A stretch of 64,000 nt of DNA from UBA724 sp964008075 (GTDB taxonomy: Bacteria > Bacteroidota > Bacteroidia > Flavobacteriales > Flavobacteriaceae). Shown piece after piece: positions 41,265 through 49,639 of this stretch. Below the pieces are notes generated by a model, which made no database searches, had not been told where the DNA came from, and saw nothing but the letters and a program-made list of their open reading frames with translations. Both the position numbers and the translations under genes were made by a program. The stretch's first letter is position 1; each line of letters begins with the position of its first letter. The stretch spans positions 22,955 through 86,954 of the forward strand of contig CAXGAP010000001.1 of the NCBI GenBank assembly GCA_964008075.1, given 5' to 3'.

Positions 41265-41895
41265 AGGTTGTTGGCCAGTTTCCGCTTGTACTAACTTCGG
41301 TTAAGGAACCAAGCGTAATTTCAGGGCCATTCACACCATCAACGGACATAACTTCCTTTTCAAGAGAAACCAAATATTTGTCTTGATCGTGAAGAATAAT
41401 GTCTTTACTTACTTTGACTTCAAAAACTGGTAGGCGATAACCATTGTTGTTCAGTATATCAGTTTTTAAACTAAAGCGTTTGTCTTCTTGACCTTTAATA
41501 GGGATATACATCATATTTTTATAACGTTCTGAATCTCCAAATAAGGAATCTTTCACAGAAGCAAAGCCTAAGGTGTCAATTACAATTACTTCGCGAAGCA
41601 TGTCGATACGATAGACTCTGTCAAACTCCAAGTAGCTGGAGTCTCTTTTTTGGGTGAGTGTGTACTGAGCAGTGTTTACGAAAGCGACAAGGCTATCTAG
41701 GTTATCGCTATAATAACCCAATACATCCTTATGGGCTGCTTGCGCATTTCCAATATCTTTAAGTTTTGAAATGACTTTCGCGTACCTTTCAGTTTTGATT
41801 TTGTTGAATGATATGGGGCCGTTTATGGAGTCATAAATTTTATAAGCGAAAAAGACACATAAAACCCAGAGTAATGCTTGTATACCGGTTTTCAT
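41245..41895 (-). CDS. Membrane-anchored protein of unknown function upstream of DUF3822-rsmD
   Basis: A 216-residue protein with one N-terminal hydrophobic helix (about residues 4-22), so it is probably anchored with its body outside the cytosol. The rest is mixed; a segment near residue 40 (AKVISKLKDIGNAQAAHKDVLGYYSDNLDSLV, read in parts) resembles the alpha-spine region after a pilin-like helix, which may hint at a pseudopilin-like fold with the DUF3822 partner. I do not recognise a named family. ATG 41895 is chosen. A box CAAATCTA (TAGATTTG on the minus strand, 41917-41924) precedes it. Confidence 0.75.
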   Translation of the reverse strand: MKTGIQALLWVLCVFFAYKIYDSINGPISFNKIKTERYAKVISKLKDIGNAQAAHKDVLGYYSDNLDSLVAFVNTAQYTLTQKRDSSYLEFDRVYRIDMLREVIVIDTLGFASVKDSLFGDSERYKNMMYIPIKGQEDKRFSLKTDILNNNGYRLPVFEVKVSKDIILHDQDKYLVSLEKEVMSVDGVNGPEITLGSLTEVSTSGNWPTTYDSAEQ

Positions 41896-41983
41896 GATTA
41901 TGAATTTGAATGCAAACAAATCTACAATTTTTTTTGAATAGACACACCAGAAAAGAACTTACATTTACAGCTCACACAAACCT

Positions 41984-43399
41984 ATGATTATCCAACAGAA
42001 TATTTTAAACGAATTTCCTTTTAAGCCAACGCACGACCAAATCGATGCAATTCATCGGTTTTCTGATTTTATAAACGACAACACATTCAACAAAATATTT
42101 TTACTGAAAGGCTATGCAGGGACTGGAAAAACAACGCTGATCGCATCTTTGCTGAAGCCCCTACATAGGACAGGGTATAAGGCAGTTTTGATGGCACCAA
42201 CTGGCAGGGCTGCAAAGGTGATGTCGACTTATGCCAAAACCAAAGCAGTTACCATTCATAAAAGAATCTATTTTGCGCAGCAAGGTAAGCAAGGAGGGAT
42301 TCGGTTTAAACTTCAGAAAAATAAGTTTAAAAAAGCTATATTTATAGTCGATGAAGCCTCAATGATCGCAGATGAAGAATCTTCATCCAAAATCTTTCAA
42401 AATGGATCACTACTTCAAGACCTTATTCAATACGTACATGAAGGGTTTCAATGCAAGCTTGTTTTTGTAGGAGACACGGCTCAGTTACCGCCTGTCAAAC
42501 ATGAGATTAGCCCTGCCTTAAATCAAGATTATTTGTCATCATATTTTTCAGTAGATGTTGTTGAAGCTCAACTGTCTGAGGTTCTTCGGCAAAATGCGAT
42601 TTCTGCAATACTGTTCAATGCAACAAATCTGAGAAAACTGATGAATAACGCTACTATTGATCCATTTCAATTTAGCATTAATGGCAAAACCGATATTACT
42701 CATTTGCAAGATGGGTATGACATTCAGGGCGCATTGGAAAATGGATATAAGGATGTTGGGCGAACAGAAACTACAATCATTGTACGTTCAAACAAGAGAG
42801 CTAATTTGTATAATCGTCAAATTCGAACGCAAATTATGAGCTTGGAAAATGACTTGGCAGTTGGTGACCTTTTGTTGGTGGTGAAAAACAATTATTTCTG
42901 GCTCTCTACTGAAAGTCAAGCAGGGTTTATCGCCAATGGTGATGTGATAGAGGTGATAAGAATCCTATCTTTTCAGGAGCTTTACGGATTTCGATTTGCA
43001 AGGGTTCATGTGCAGTTGGTCGATTATCCTGATCAAGATTCTTTCGACACTGTTTTAATTTTAGATGCTTTGGATGCCGAAGGTCATGCGTTGACCTATG
43101 AGCAGTCAAATGAGTTGTATTATAAGGTGCGACAAGACTATGCACATATGCCAAAATATAAGCAATACACTGAGGTAAAGAAAAATCCTTTTTTCAATGC
43201 TCTGCAAGTTAAATTTGCTTACGCTTTAACCTGTCACAAAGCGCAGGGTGGGCAATGGAAACGTGTTTTTATCGAAAAGCCATATCTCCCAGAAGGACCC
43301 TCTTTAGACTATTATCGTTGGTTGTACACAGCAATCACAAGGGCTTCTGAACAACTATTTCTGATTGGTTACAATGAAGATGACTTTATCAACGATTGA
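41984..43399 (+). CDS. RecD-like superfamily 1 DNA helicase / AAA ATPase
   Basis: A 471-residue SF1B helicase. Motif I is GYAGTGKTT (residues 43-51), then Q-motif-like FKPTHDQIDAI before it, motif II IVDEASMI, motif III VFVGDTAQLPPV, motif V LTCHKAQGGQW and motif VI YTAITRASEQL. It lacks the long N-terminal region of RecD2, so it resembles the short UvrD-like C-terminal-domain helicases common in Bacteroidota (sometimes compared with Dda or Pif1). It likely acts in repair or recombination. kdsB follows after 19 bases. Confidence 0.9.
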   Translation: MIIQQNILNEFPFKPTHDQIDAIHRFSDFINDNTFNKIFLLKGYAGTGKTTLIASLLKPLHRTGYKAVLMAPTGRAAKVMSTYAKTKAVTIHKRIYFAQQGKQGGIRFKLQKNKFKKAIFIVDEASMIADEESSSKIFQNGSLLQDLIQYVHEGFQCKLVFVGDTAQLPPVKHEISPALNQDYLSSYFSVDVVEAQLSEVLRQNAISAILFNATNLRKLMNNATIDPFQFSINGKTDITHLQDGYDIQGALENGYKDVGRTETTIIVRSNKRANLYNRQIRTQIMSLENDLAVGDLLLVVKNNYFWLSTESQAGFIANGDVIEVIRILSFQELYGFRFARVHVQLVDYPDQDSFDTVLILDALDAEGHALTYEQSNELYYKVRQDYAHMPKYKQYTEVKKNPFFNALQVKFAYALTCHKAQGGQWKRVFIEKPYLPEGPSLDYYRWLYTAITRASEQLFLIGYNEDDFIND

Positions 43400-43406
43400 T
43401 TTATCG

Positions 43407-43414
43407 TAGTTTTG
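43407..43414 (+). promoter_or_regulatory. Candidate -7 box TAGTTTTG of kdsB
   Basis: TAGTTTTG matches TAnnTTTG and ends 4 bases before the kdsB ATG. No TTG is seen upstream at standard spacing; read-through from the helicase gene is an alternative. Confidence 0.3.
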
Positions 43415-43418
43415 TGGT

Positions 43419-44141
43419 ATGAAAATTATTGCTGCCATTCCTGCACGATACGATGCCAGACGATTTCCTGGAAAACTCTTGGCCGATTTGTGTGGCAAGC
43501 CTGTGATTCAGCACACCTATGAAAAGGTGGATCAGTCTGGTCTATTTGATCGTGTCATAATTGTAACTGATAGCAACGAGATTGCTTCTGTTGCCACTGG
43601 CTTTGGGGGTGATGTGATTCGCAGTCAAAAAGAGCATGACTGTGGTAGTGATCGCATTGCTGAGGCAGTTGTTGACCTCGATGTTGACATCGTAATCAAT
43701 GTGCAAGGTGATGAGCCATTTATTCTTCCAGAGGGGTTATCGTCTTTAATTGAGATTTTTAAATCGGATCAAAATAAAGATATTGATCTGGCGTCATTGA
43801 TGATTCCAATCACGGAAGAGATAAACAATCCCAATGTTGTAAAGGTCGTCACAGACTTGAGCAATCGTGCGTTGTACTTTTCACGATCTGCCATTCCTCA
43901 CCAACGCAATCAGGAAAATCATGCGACTGTCTATAAGCACGTTGGGGTGTATGCATTTCGTAAAAATGCACTTATCGATTTTTATCAGCATGACGCAACT
44001 CCCCTAGAAGAGGCTGAAAAAATTGAAGCCATTCGCTACTTGGAAATGGGAAAAACAATTCAAATGGTTGAAACTCAATTTGAGGGTGTGGGAATCGATA
44101 CTGCTGAAGACCTCGAACGTGCAAAAAAACTAATGATCTAA
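43419..44141 (+). CDS. kdsB: 3-deoxy-manno-octulosonate cytidylyltransferase
   Basis: Activates Kdo with CTP to CMP-Kdo for lipid A-core assembly. The 240-residue protein shows IPARYDARRFPGKLL with the CTP-binding arginines, VVTDS-like region (IIVTDSNEI), the VNVQGDEPF metal motif and the later GVGIDTAEDLERA end. It fits an LPS-bearing organism, as does the LptF/G gene elsewhere in the window. Its stop is interleaved with that of the convergent yebC-like gene (CTAA, 44138-44141). Confidence 0.95.
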   Translation: MKIIAAIPARYDARRFPGKLLADLCGKPVIQHTYEKVDQSGLFDRVIIVTDSNEIASVATGFGGDVIRSQKEHDCGSDRIAEAVVDLDVDIVINVQGDEPFILPEGLSSLIEIFKSDQNKDIDLASLMIPITEEINNPNVVKVVTDLSNRALYFSRSAIPHQRNQENHATVYKHVGVYAFRKNALIDFYQHDATPLEEAEKIEAIRYLEMGKTIQMVETQFEGVGIDTAEDLERAKKLMI

Positions 44142-44845
44142 ACCATGGTGTGATATACATTTTGAACATCATCATCACCTTCAATTTTCTCGAGTAATTT
44201 TTCCACTTCCTCCACCTGCTCTGGAGACATTGTTTTGGTTGTTTTGGGGATGCGTTCAAAGCCTGAAGATAGTATGTGAATATTTCGTTGTTCAAGTTCC
44301 TTTTGAATGGCACCAAAATTTTCAAAAGAGGCGTAAAGCATAATCCCATCATCATCGACAAAAACTTCATCAACGCCATGGTCGATAAACTCTAGTTCAA
44401 GCTCCTCGACATCTAAACCCTCAGGAGAAATTCGAAAGTTGCAGGTGTGGTCAAACATAAATTCAACAGACCCAGAAGTACCTAAATTTCCATTACACTT
44501 ATTAAAATAACTGCGAATATTGGCAACAGTTCTGTTGTTGTTATCTGTCGCAGTTTCAACTAAAATTGCAATCCCATTTGGCCCATAACCTTCAAAAAGT
44601 ACTTCTTTGTAGTTTTCAGTGCTTTTATCAGATGCACGTTTGATTGCACGCTCAATATTGTCTTTTGGCATATTGGCAGCCTTGGCGTTTTGAATCAATG
44701 CTCGAAGGCGTGAGTTCGTTTTTGGATTGGGCCCACCATCTCTAACAGACATCACAATGTCTTTTCCAATGCGCGTGAAAGTTTTGGCAATTGCCGACCA
44801 ACGCTTCATTTTTCTTGTTTTGCGAAACTCAAACGCTCTTCCCAT
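44138..44845 (-). CDS. YebC/PmpR family transcriptional/translational regulator
   Basis: A 235-residue TACO1/YebC protein. Markers are MGRAFEFRKTRKMKRWSAIAK, GGPNPKTNSRLRALIQNAKAANMPKDNIERAI (quoted in parts) and NIRSYFNKCNGNLGTSGSVEFMF. The family has been linked to gene regulation and to ribosome stalling at polyproline stretches. It differs from many YebC proteins in the MGRAFEFRKTRK start, a variant common in Bacteroidota. ATG 44845 is chosen; a TATCTTTG box (44851-44858) ends 5 bases upstream of it. Confidence 0.92.
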   Translation of the reverse strand: MGRAFEFRKTRKMKRWSAIAKTFTRIGKDIVMSVRDGGPNPKTNSRLRALIQNAKAANMPKDNIERAIKRASDKSTENYKEVLFEGYGPNGIAILVETATDNNNRTVANIRSYFNKCNGNLGTSGSVEFMFDHTCNFRISPEGLDVEELELEFIDHGVDEVFVDDDGIMLYASFENFGAIQKELEQRNIHILSSGFERIPKTTKTMSPEQVEEVEKLLEKIEGDDDVQNVYHTMV

Positions 44846-44955
44846 GACTGCAAAGATAAAAAAGGCCTGCACGTTTATACAAATACAACAACATGAGGTT
44901 TTGTGCTTATTGTTGATAAATCAATTGGCTATTCAGGCCGACTTCAATTACAATC

Positions 44956-45780
44956 TTATTTTTTCAAGCCCTGCAAGGTGTTTTGGAGAACGTCATCACA
45001 CTGAAAGCAAAGGTGTTCAGTTAGTTTGTTATGTCTTGGTAGTGCCACAATATAGCGATCATTATTGCTGGCATACACATGCTTATAGATGGGTTTTGTG
45101 TTGAGATGAAGACCATCAACAAGTTGAAAAATAAACTCATCATGATGGGTTAAATCTGTACTCCCCAAATGAAAAATCCCACATAAATTTCGATTGACTA
45201 TATAGTGCAGTTGTTGTGTAACAAAATCATCTGTTGTGAGATTCATAACAGTATTCGGAAAAATCTCATAAGGGATTTGTTCCTCAATGGCATTTTTAAG
45301 CTCTAAAACCCTTGGTGTATTTGCGCCAAACACCATTGGTAAACGTGCAATTGCCCAACTAAAAGGAGGCATTCGCATAACCTTGTTTTCGATTTTAATT
45401 TTAAGAAGACCATAGGAGCTTTCTGAATAGGTCTTATCGTGTTCATAACTAGGGTAATGCCAAAAACCGTCAAAGACATTGGCAGATGATAAAAAAATGA
45501 GTTTTGACTCGTGTTTGGTGCTGAAGTCTATGATTAAATCATGAGCGATAAACTGCTCTTTAGCATCCCCCCGAAGGCATGAAATGATAATGTCTGGCTT
45601 GACTTTGCTCAAAATATTTAAAGCAGAATCATCTCGAAAGTCGTAATGATAATATCTATTATTGCTTTCAAATTTAGTTTGGGTGCAGAAGGTGCCATAA
45701 ACGTCCATATATGGATGCAGCTCTTTGAAAAGAGCACGACCCAAAAAACCACTTCCACCGAAAATCAATACACGTTTCAT
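44956..45780 (-). CDS. SDR/RmlD-like sugar-nucleotide reductase family protein
   Basis: A 274-residue extended SDR protein. It starts with the NAD(P) motif FGGSGFLGRALF (residues 7-18), has KLIFLSSANVFDGF around residue 97, and a Y-x3-K-like pair in SYGLLKIKIENKV near residue 120. The fold resembles dTDP-4-dehydrorhamnose reductases or NAD-dependent epimerases; the substrate is unknown. Its ATG overlaps the gcvT stop (ATGA), so it is translated after gcvT, yet no metabolic link to glycine cleavage is evident. Confidence 0.8.
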   Translation of the reverse strand: MKRVLIFGGSGFLGRALFKELHPYMDVYGTFCTQTKFESNNRYYHYDFRDDSALNILSKVKPDIIISCLRGDAKEQFIAHDLIIDFSTKHESKLIFLSSANVFDGFWHYPSYEHDKTYSESSYGLLKIKIENKVMRMPPFSWAIARLPMVFGANTPRVLELKNAIEEQIPYEIFPNTVMNLTTDDFVTQQLHYIVNRNLCGIFHLGSTDLTHHDEFIFQLVDGLHLNTKPIYKHVYASNNDRYIVALPRHNKLTEHLCFQCDDVLQNTLQGLKK

Positions 45781-46850
45781 GATGCATGGTAAAAAGGAAG
45801 TGAGGTAATTGTAGCTAAAATCGATTTGTTTCGAATAACAACCTGTATGTCGTTTCCGACAACTGCATGCTGTCGATCAATATAGCCCATACCAATTCCC
45901 ATTTCAAGAGATGGTGATTGCGTACCAGATGTTACTTTTCCTATATTGTTTCCATAAATATCTGTCAAAGAGTAACCTTCTCTTGGAATTCCACGTTCGT
46001 TGAGGACAAACCCAACTCTTTTAGTATTTTTACCTGTTTTCTGTTGTTCAATGATGTCTTTGCTGATAAAATCTTTGGAAAATGAAGTGCACCAATGCAA
46101 GCCAGCAGCGATAGGAGAGGTGCTATCATCTATGTCATTTCCATACAAACAATAACCCATTTCAATTCGAAGGGTGTTTCGAGCAGCCAAACCACATGGT
46201 TCTGCACCATTGTTGATTAGAGAATTCCAAATCTTTTCTGCATTTTCATTGGGAATGTAGAGTTCATAACCTCCAGAGCCAGTGTAGCCTGTCGCAGATA
46301 TCAAGACATTGTCAATCCCTGCAACTGTGCCATATATAAAGCTGTAAAAAGGAATTTTTGTAACATTAGCTTCTGTAAGTGAAGCCAATATCGAAGTCGC
46401 TTTTGGACCTTGCAGTGCCAACAAGCTCCAATGATCAGACTGGTTTTCAAGTGTTGCTCCAAACATCTTGTTATGGGTCATCAACCAATTCCAATCTTTT
46501 TCAATATTTGCTGCATTGACAACAAACATATAACGCTGATGATCGATCCGATAAACTAGTAAATCATCGACAATCCCTCCTTTTGTATTTGGCATATAAC
46601 CATATTTCGCTTGTCCAATATCTAAACGTTCAATATCATTACTAAACACATATTGAATAAGAGGAACAGCTTGAGGTCCACTGATCAAAAACTCCCCCAT
46701 ATGAGAAACATCAAAAAGCCCAGCATGATCACGAACGGCGTGATGTTCGCGAACGACACCTGTGTATTGCACAGGCATTTCAAACCCAGCGAATGAAACC
46801 ATCTTGGCTTTAAGTGCCAAATGACATGTATGAAGTGATGTTTTTCTCAT
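45777..46850 (-). CDS. gcvT: Aminomethyltransferase (glycine cleavage system T protein)
   Basis: Moves the methylene group from aminomethyl-lipoyl-H protein to tetrahydrofolate. The 357-residue protein starts RKTSLHTCHLALKAKMVSFAGFEMP and contains the folate-binding DVSHMGEF, GIVDDLLVYR, SATGYTGSGGYEL and the C-terminal barrel with GFVLNERGIPREGY and VTSGTQSPSLEMGIGMGY. gcvH and gcvP are elsewhere. A consensus promoter is at 46862-46895, overlapping the divergent aminopeptidase's upstream region. Confidence 0.95.
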   Translation of the reverse strand: MRKTSLHTCHLALKAKMVSFAGFEMPVQYTGVVREHHAVRDHAGLFDVSHMGEFLISGPQAVPLIQYVFSNDIERLDIGQAKYGYMPNTKGGIVDDLLVYRIDHQRYMFVVNAANIEKDWNWLMTHNKMFGATLENQSDHWSLLALQGPKATSILASLTEANVTKIPFYSFIYGTVAGIDNVLISATGYTGSGGYELYIPNENAEKIWNSLINNGAEPCGLAARNTLRIEMGYCLYGNDIDDSTSPIAAGLHWCTSFSKDFISKDIIEQQKTGKNTKRVGFVLNERGIPREGYSLTDIYGNNIGKVTSGTQSPSLEMGIGMGYIDRQHAVVGNDIQVVIRNKSILATITSLPFYHAS

Positions 46851-46861
46851 TTGGATTTTTT

Positions 46862-46895
46862 CAAAAATAGTGTGATTTTGCTTATTTTGGACAAA
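46862..46895 (-). promoter_or_regulatory. Promoter of gcvT, TTTG-N22-TATTTTTG
   Basis: TTTG (46892-46895) is followed on the minus strand after 22 bases by TATTTTTG (46862-46869), 11 bases before the gcvT ATG. It shares its DNA with the start of the divergent aminopeptidase transcript. Confidence 0.5.
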
Positions 46896-48347
46896 ATGTT
46901 AATAATGTTTAGACTTTCAATTACATTGGTTTTTTTGACGACTTTTATTCTTCACTCGCAGCTAAAGGAACCACCAACTCTTGACCCAAGTTTTCATAAA
47001 CAACGCAGGCAAATGGTACTAGATCAATTACCTCTACATAGCATTTCGGTGATTTTTTCTGCCCCAATCCGAAACAGAACCAACGATGTCGATCACCTTT
47101 TTCATCAAAACCCAAATTTTTATTATCTCACAGGATTCCAAGAAGCACATGCAGCACTTGTTTTGCTCGGTACGCCTATGGATGTTGAAGGTTCGTCTGT
47201 GCAAGAAATTCTCTTTGTTCGTGACCAAGACCCCTACTATGCACTTTGGGAAGGAGATGTCAAAGGACCAGAGGCAACGCAAAAAGAGTATGCAATTGAT
47301 AAGGTGCTGAGCAACACCAAGTTTAAGTCTTTCTTGTCTTCTATACAAGGAATAAATAACATCAACCATTTTCCATTTTTTGATGATGTTCGTGATCACC
47401 CGAGAAATGAAAATGATCAGTTTTCACTTCTTACTGCTTTTAAAGGCTTCATTTCTGAGCAATCGGAACTGTCGAGACTCGAAGACAATTCACTCACAAT
47501 TGATCATGAGTATTTGTCAGATGTGATTGGGTCATTACGAGAAATCAAAACAGCAAAAGAAATTGAAATACTCAAACAAGCTGTGGCAATGTCAGCTATT
47601 GGCCAAGTTGAGGTGATGAAAGCCATTCATCCAAACATATCCGAGCGTGAATTACAAGGGATACACGAATTTATTTTCAAAAAATATGGAGCAAAGCACG
47701 TTGGCTACCCCTCGATTGTTGGGGCAGGCGTACATGGATGTGTACTTCATTACACTGCAAACACTGCCGATCAGGTGGGCAATCAGCTTGTATTGATGGA
47801 TGTGGGAGCCGAGTTTCAGAACTACACTGCAGATGTAACTCGAACCATTCCAGCCAATGGAAAATTTACCAAAGAGCAGGCTGAGATTTATAACCTTGTA
47901 TTAGCAGCACAAAATGCAGGTATAAGAGCCTCGGTTGTAGGGGCTTCATTTTCTGACCCCCATCGAGTCGCTCGATCGATTATTCAACAAGGGCTGATTG
48001 ATCTTGGAATTATCAAGACAGAAAAAGAAGTTCTCACCTATTTTCCTCATGGAACATCTCATTATATTGGGCTAGATGTGCATGACCCTGGTACGTATGG
48101 ACCTCTTCGAGCCAACTCTGTCATCACAGTTGAACCTGGGATTTATATTCCTCCAAATAGCCCATGCGATCCAAAATGGTGGGGCATAGCCATTCGTATT
48201 GAGGACGACATATTGATTACTAACGAGGGACCCGTAAATCTATCTGCAGCTGCACCAAGAGAAATTGAAAAAATCGAGGCAGTCACCGCACAAAGCAGTC
48301 CTCTAGATCAGTTTGTATTACCATCTTTAGAAAGCGTTGTCGATTAA
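46896..48347 (+). CDS. Xaa-Pro aminopeptidase (M24 family), exported
   Basis: A protein of about 483 residues with an N-terminal signal (MFRLSITLVFLTTFILHSQ), an aminopeptidase-P N-domain (residues about 30-170) and a pita-bread catalytic domain. The di-metal ligands are visible: two Asp in MDVGAEFQNYTADVTRT, His in FPHGTSHYIGLDVHD, Glu in ITVEPGIYIP and Glu in IRIEDDILIT. It removes N-terminal residues preceding proline, here probably in the periplasm. ATG 46896 or 46905 is the start. Its 3' end overlaps the convergent thrC by 21 bases. Confidence 0.92.
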   Translation: MLIMFRLSITLVFLTTFILHSQLKEPPTLDPSFHKQRRQMVLDQLPLHSISVIFSAPIRNRTNDVDHLFHQNPNFYYLTGFQEAHAALVLLGTPMDVEGSSVQEILFVRDQDPYYALWEGDVKGPEATQKEYAIDKVLSNTKFKSFLSSIQGINNINHFPFFDDVRDHPRNENDQFSLLTAFKGFISEQSELSRLEDNSLTIDHEYLSDVIGSLREIKTAKEIEILKQAVAMSAIGQVEVMKAIHPNISERELQGIHEFIFKKYGAKHVGYPSIVGAGVHGCVLHYTANTADQVGNQLVLMDVGAEFQNYTADVTRTIPANGKFTKEQAEIYNLVLAAQNAGIRASVVGASFSDPHRVARSIIQQGLIDLGIIKTEKEVLTYFPHGTSHYIGLDVHDPGTYGPLRANSVITVEPGIYIPPNSPCDPKWWGIAIRIEDDILITNEGPVNLSAAAPREIEKIEAVTAQSSPLDQFVLPSLESVVD

Positions 48348-49634
48348 ATATTCTTTGAATTCACGATAGGAAGAAATAGGTGTTTTTTCAGGAACACGAT
48401 CTAATATTTCTTCAATTTGTAAAGGGATGTTAACCTTAGTTTTGATCGCTTTTTCAACGACATCTAAAAACTTGACAGGATGTGCAGTTTCTAAAAAAAC
48501 GCCATAATAATCTGCATTGTTCTCAAAGTATTTTTGCAATCCCAAGTATCCTATAGCTCCATGGGGATCTGCCACATAACTAAAACTTTCATATAATTCT
48601 TGCATTGCTTTATGTGTTTCCTTGTCAGAGAAATAGTAAGACGAGCAAACATTTTTTAAGCGATATAAGTCTTGGTTAAAGAGCTTATTGATTCGATCAA
48701 AATTACTTGGATTTCCAACATCCATAGCATTTGAAATAGTTTGCACAGAGGGTTGCGGATCATATATCCCACTTTGCATATACCTTGGAAATGTATTGTT
48801 TTGATTTGTACTGGCGATAAAATGCGAAATGGGAAGCCCTAATTCTTTGGCAATAAACCCAGCACATATATTCCCAAAATTTCCACTTGGAACAGAAAAA
48901 ACAATTGGGTTTTTCACCTTTCGCTTCATCAATTCTTGTACTGCAAAGAAGTAGTAAAACGATTGGGGTAGCCATCGTGCAACATTGATTGAGTTGGCAG
49001 AAGTCAAATTTCGATGGGGTTTTAATGTCTCGTCGAGAAAGGCAGTTTTAACCATATCTTGACAATCATCAAAAACACCATCAACTTCTAATGCAGTGAT
49101 ATTCTGACTCTGAGTTGTGAGCTGAAGCTCCTGTATATGACTGACCTTTCCCTTTGGGTATAAAATCACCACTTCAACTCCTGGAACACCCAAAAAACCA
49201 CTTGCAACAGCACCTCCTGTGTCACCTGAAGTCGCAACGAGTACAGTAACTTTTTCATCAGAATTTTGATTGAAATAGCCTAGGCAACGCGCCATAAAAC
49301 GACCACCAACGTCTTTGAAAGCCATTGTTGGTCCATGAAAGAGTTCAAGCGTGGCAAGGTTTTGACTGAGCTCAACAACTGGAAAGTCAAAACACAAAGT
49401 GTCCTCAATAATTTTTTGTAATTCATCTTTAGGAATCTCACCACCAACAAACTGCTCAATGACATGTAAGGTAATTTCATGATGATTCATTTGCAGGAAA
49501 TTGTCCCAAAACGAGTCACTTAGTGCGTTGATTTGTTGAGGAAAATAAAGACCTCGATCTGGTGCAAGTCCAGACCGTACTGCCTTTTCAAAACCAACTG
49601 CCTTAGCATTGTTATTCAAACTAAAATATTGCAT
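48327..49634 (-). CDS. thrC: Threonine synthase
   Basis: PLP enzyme converting O-phosphohomoserine to threonine, the last step of the pathway. The 435-residue protein begins MQYFSLNNNA, has the PLP lysine in HGPTMAFKDVGGRF, ATSGDTGGAVASG for phosphate binding and VPSGNFGNICAG. The length and the SGDTGGA arrangement match the E. coli type. It closes the thrA-thrB-thrC operon, 5 bases after thrB. No terminator is visible at its 3' end, which runs 21 bases into the convergent aminopeptidase gene. Confidence 0.96.
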   Translation of the reverse strand: MQYFSLNNNAKAVGFEKAVRSGLAPDRGLYFPQQINALSDSFWDNFLQMNHHEITLHVIEQFVGGEIPKDELQKIIEDTLCFDFPVVELSQNLATLELFHGPTMAFKDVGGRFMARCLGYFNQNSDEKVTVLVATSGDTGGAVASGFLGVPGVEVVILYPKGKVSHIQELQLTTQSQNITALEVDGVFDDCQDMVKTAFLDETLKPHRNLTSANSINVARWLPQSFYYFFAVQELMKRKVKNPIVFSVPSGNFGNICAGFIAKELGLPISHFIASTNQNNTFPRYMQSGIYDPQPSVQTISNAMDVGNPSNFDRINKLFNQDLYRLKNVCSSYYFSDKETHKAMQELYESFSYVADPHGAIGYLGLQKYFENNADYYGVFLETAHPVKFLDVVEKAIKTKVNIPLQIEEILDRVPEKTPISSYREFKEYLIDNAF

Positions 49635-49639
49635 TTTAA

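Noticed and set aside
47034..47399. 121-codon frame antisense to the aminopeptidase
   Set aside because: No start signal or family pattern; the plus-strand gene is certain.
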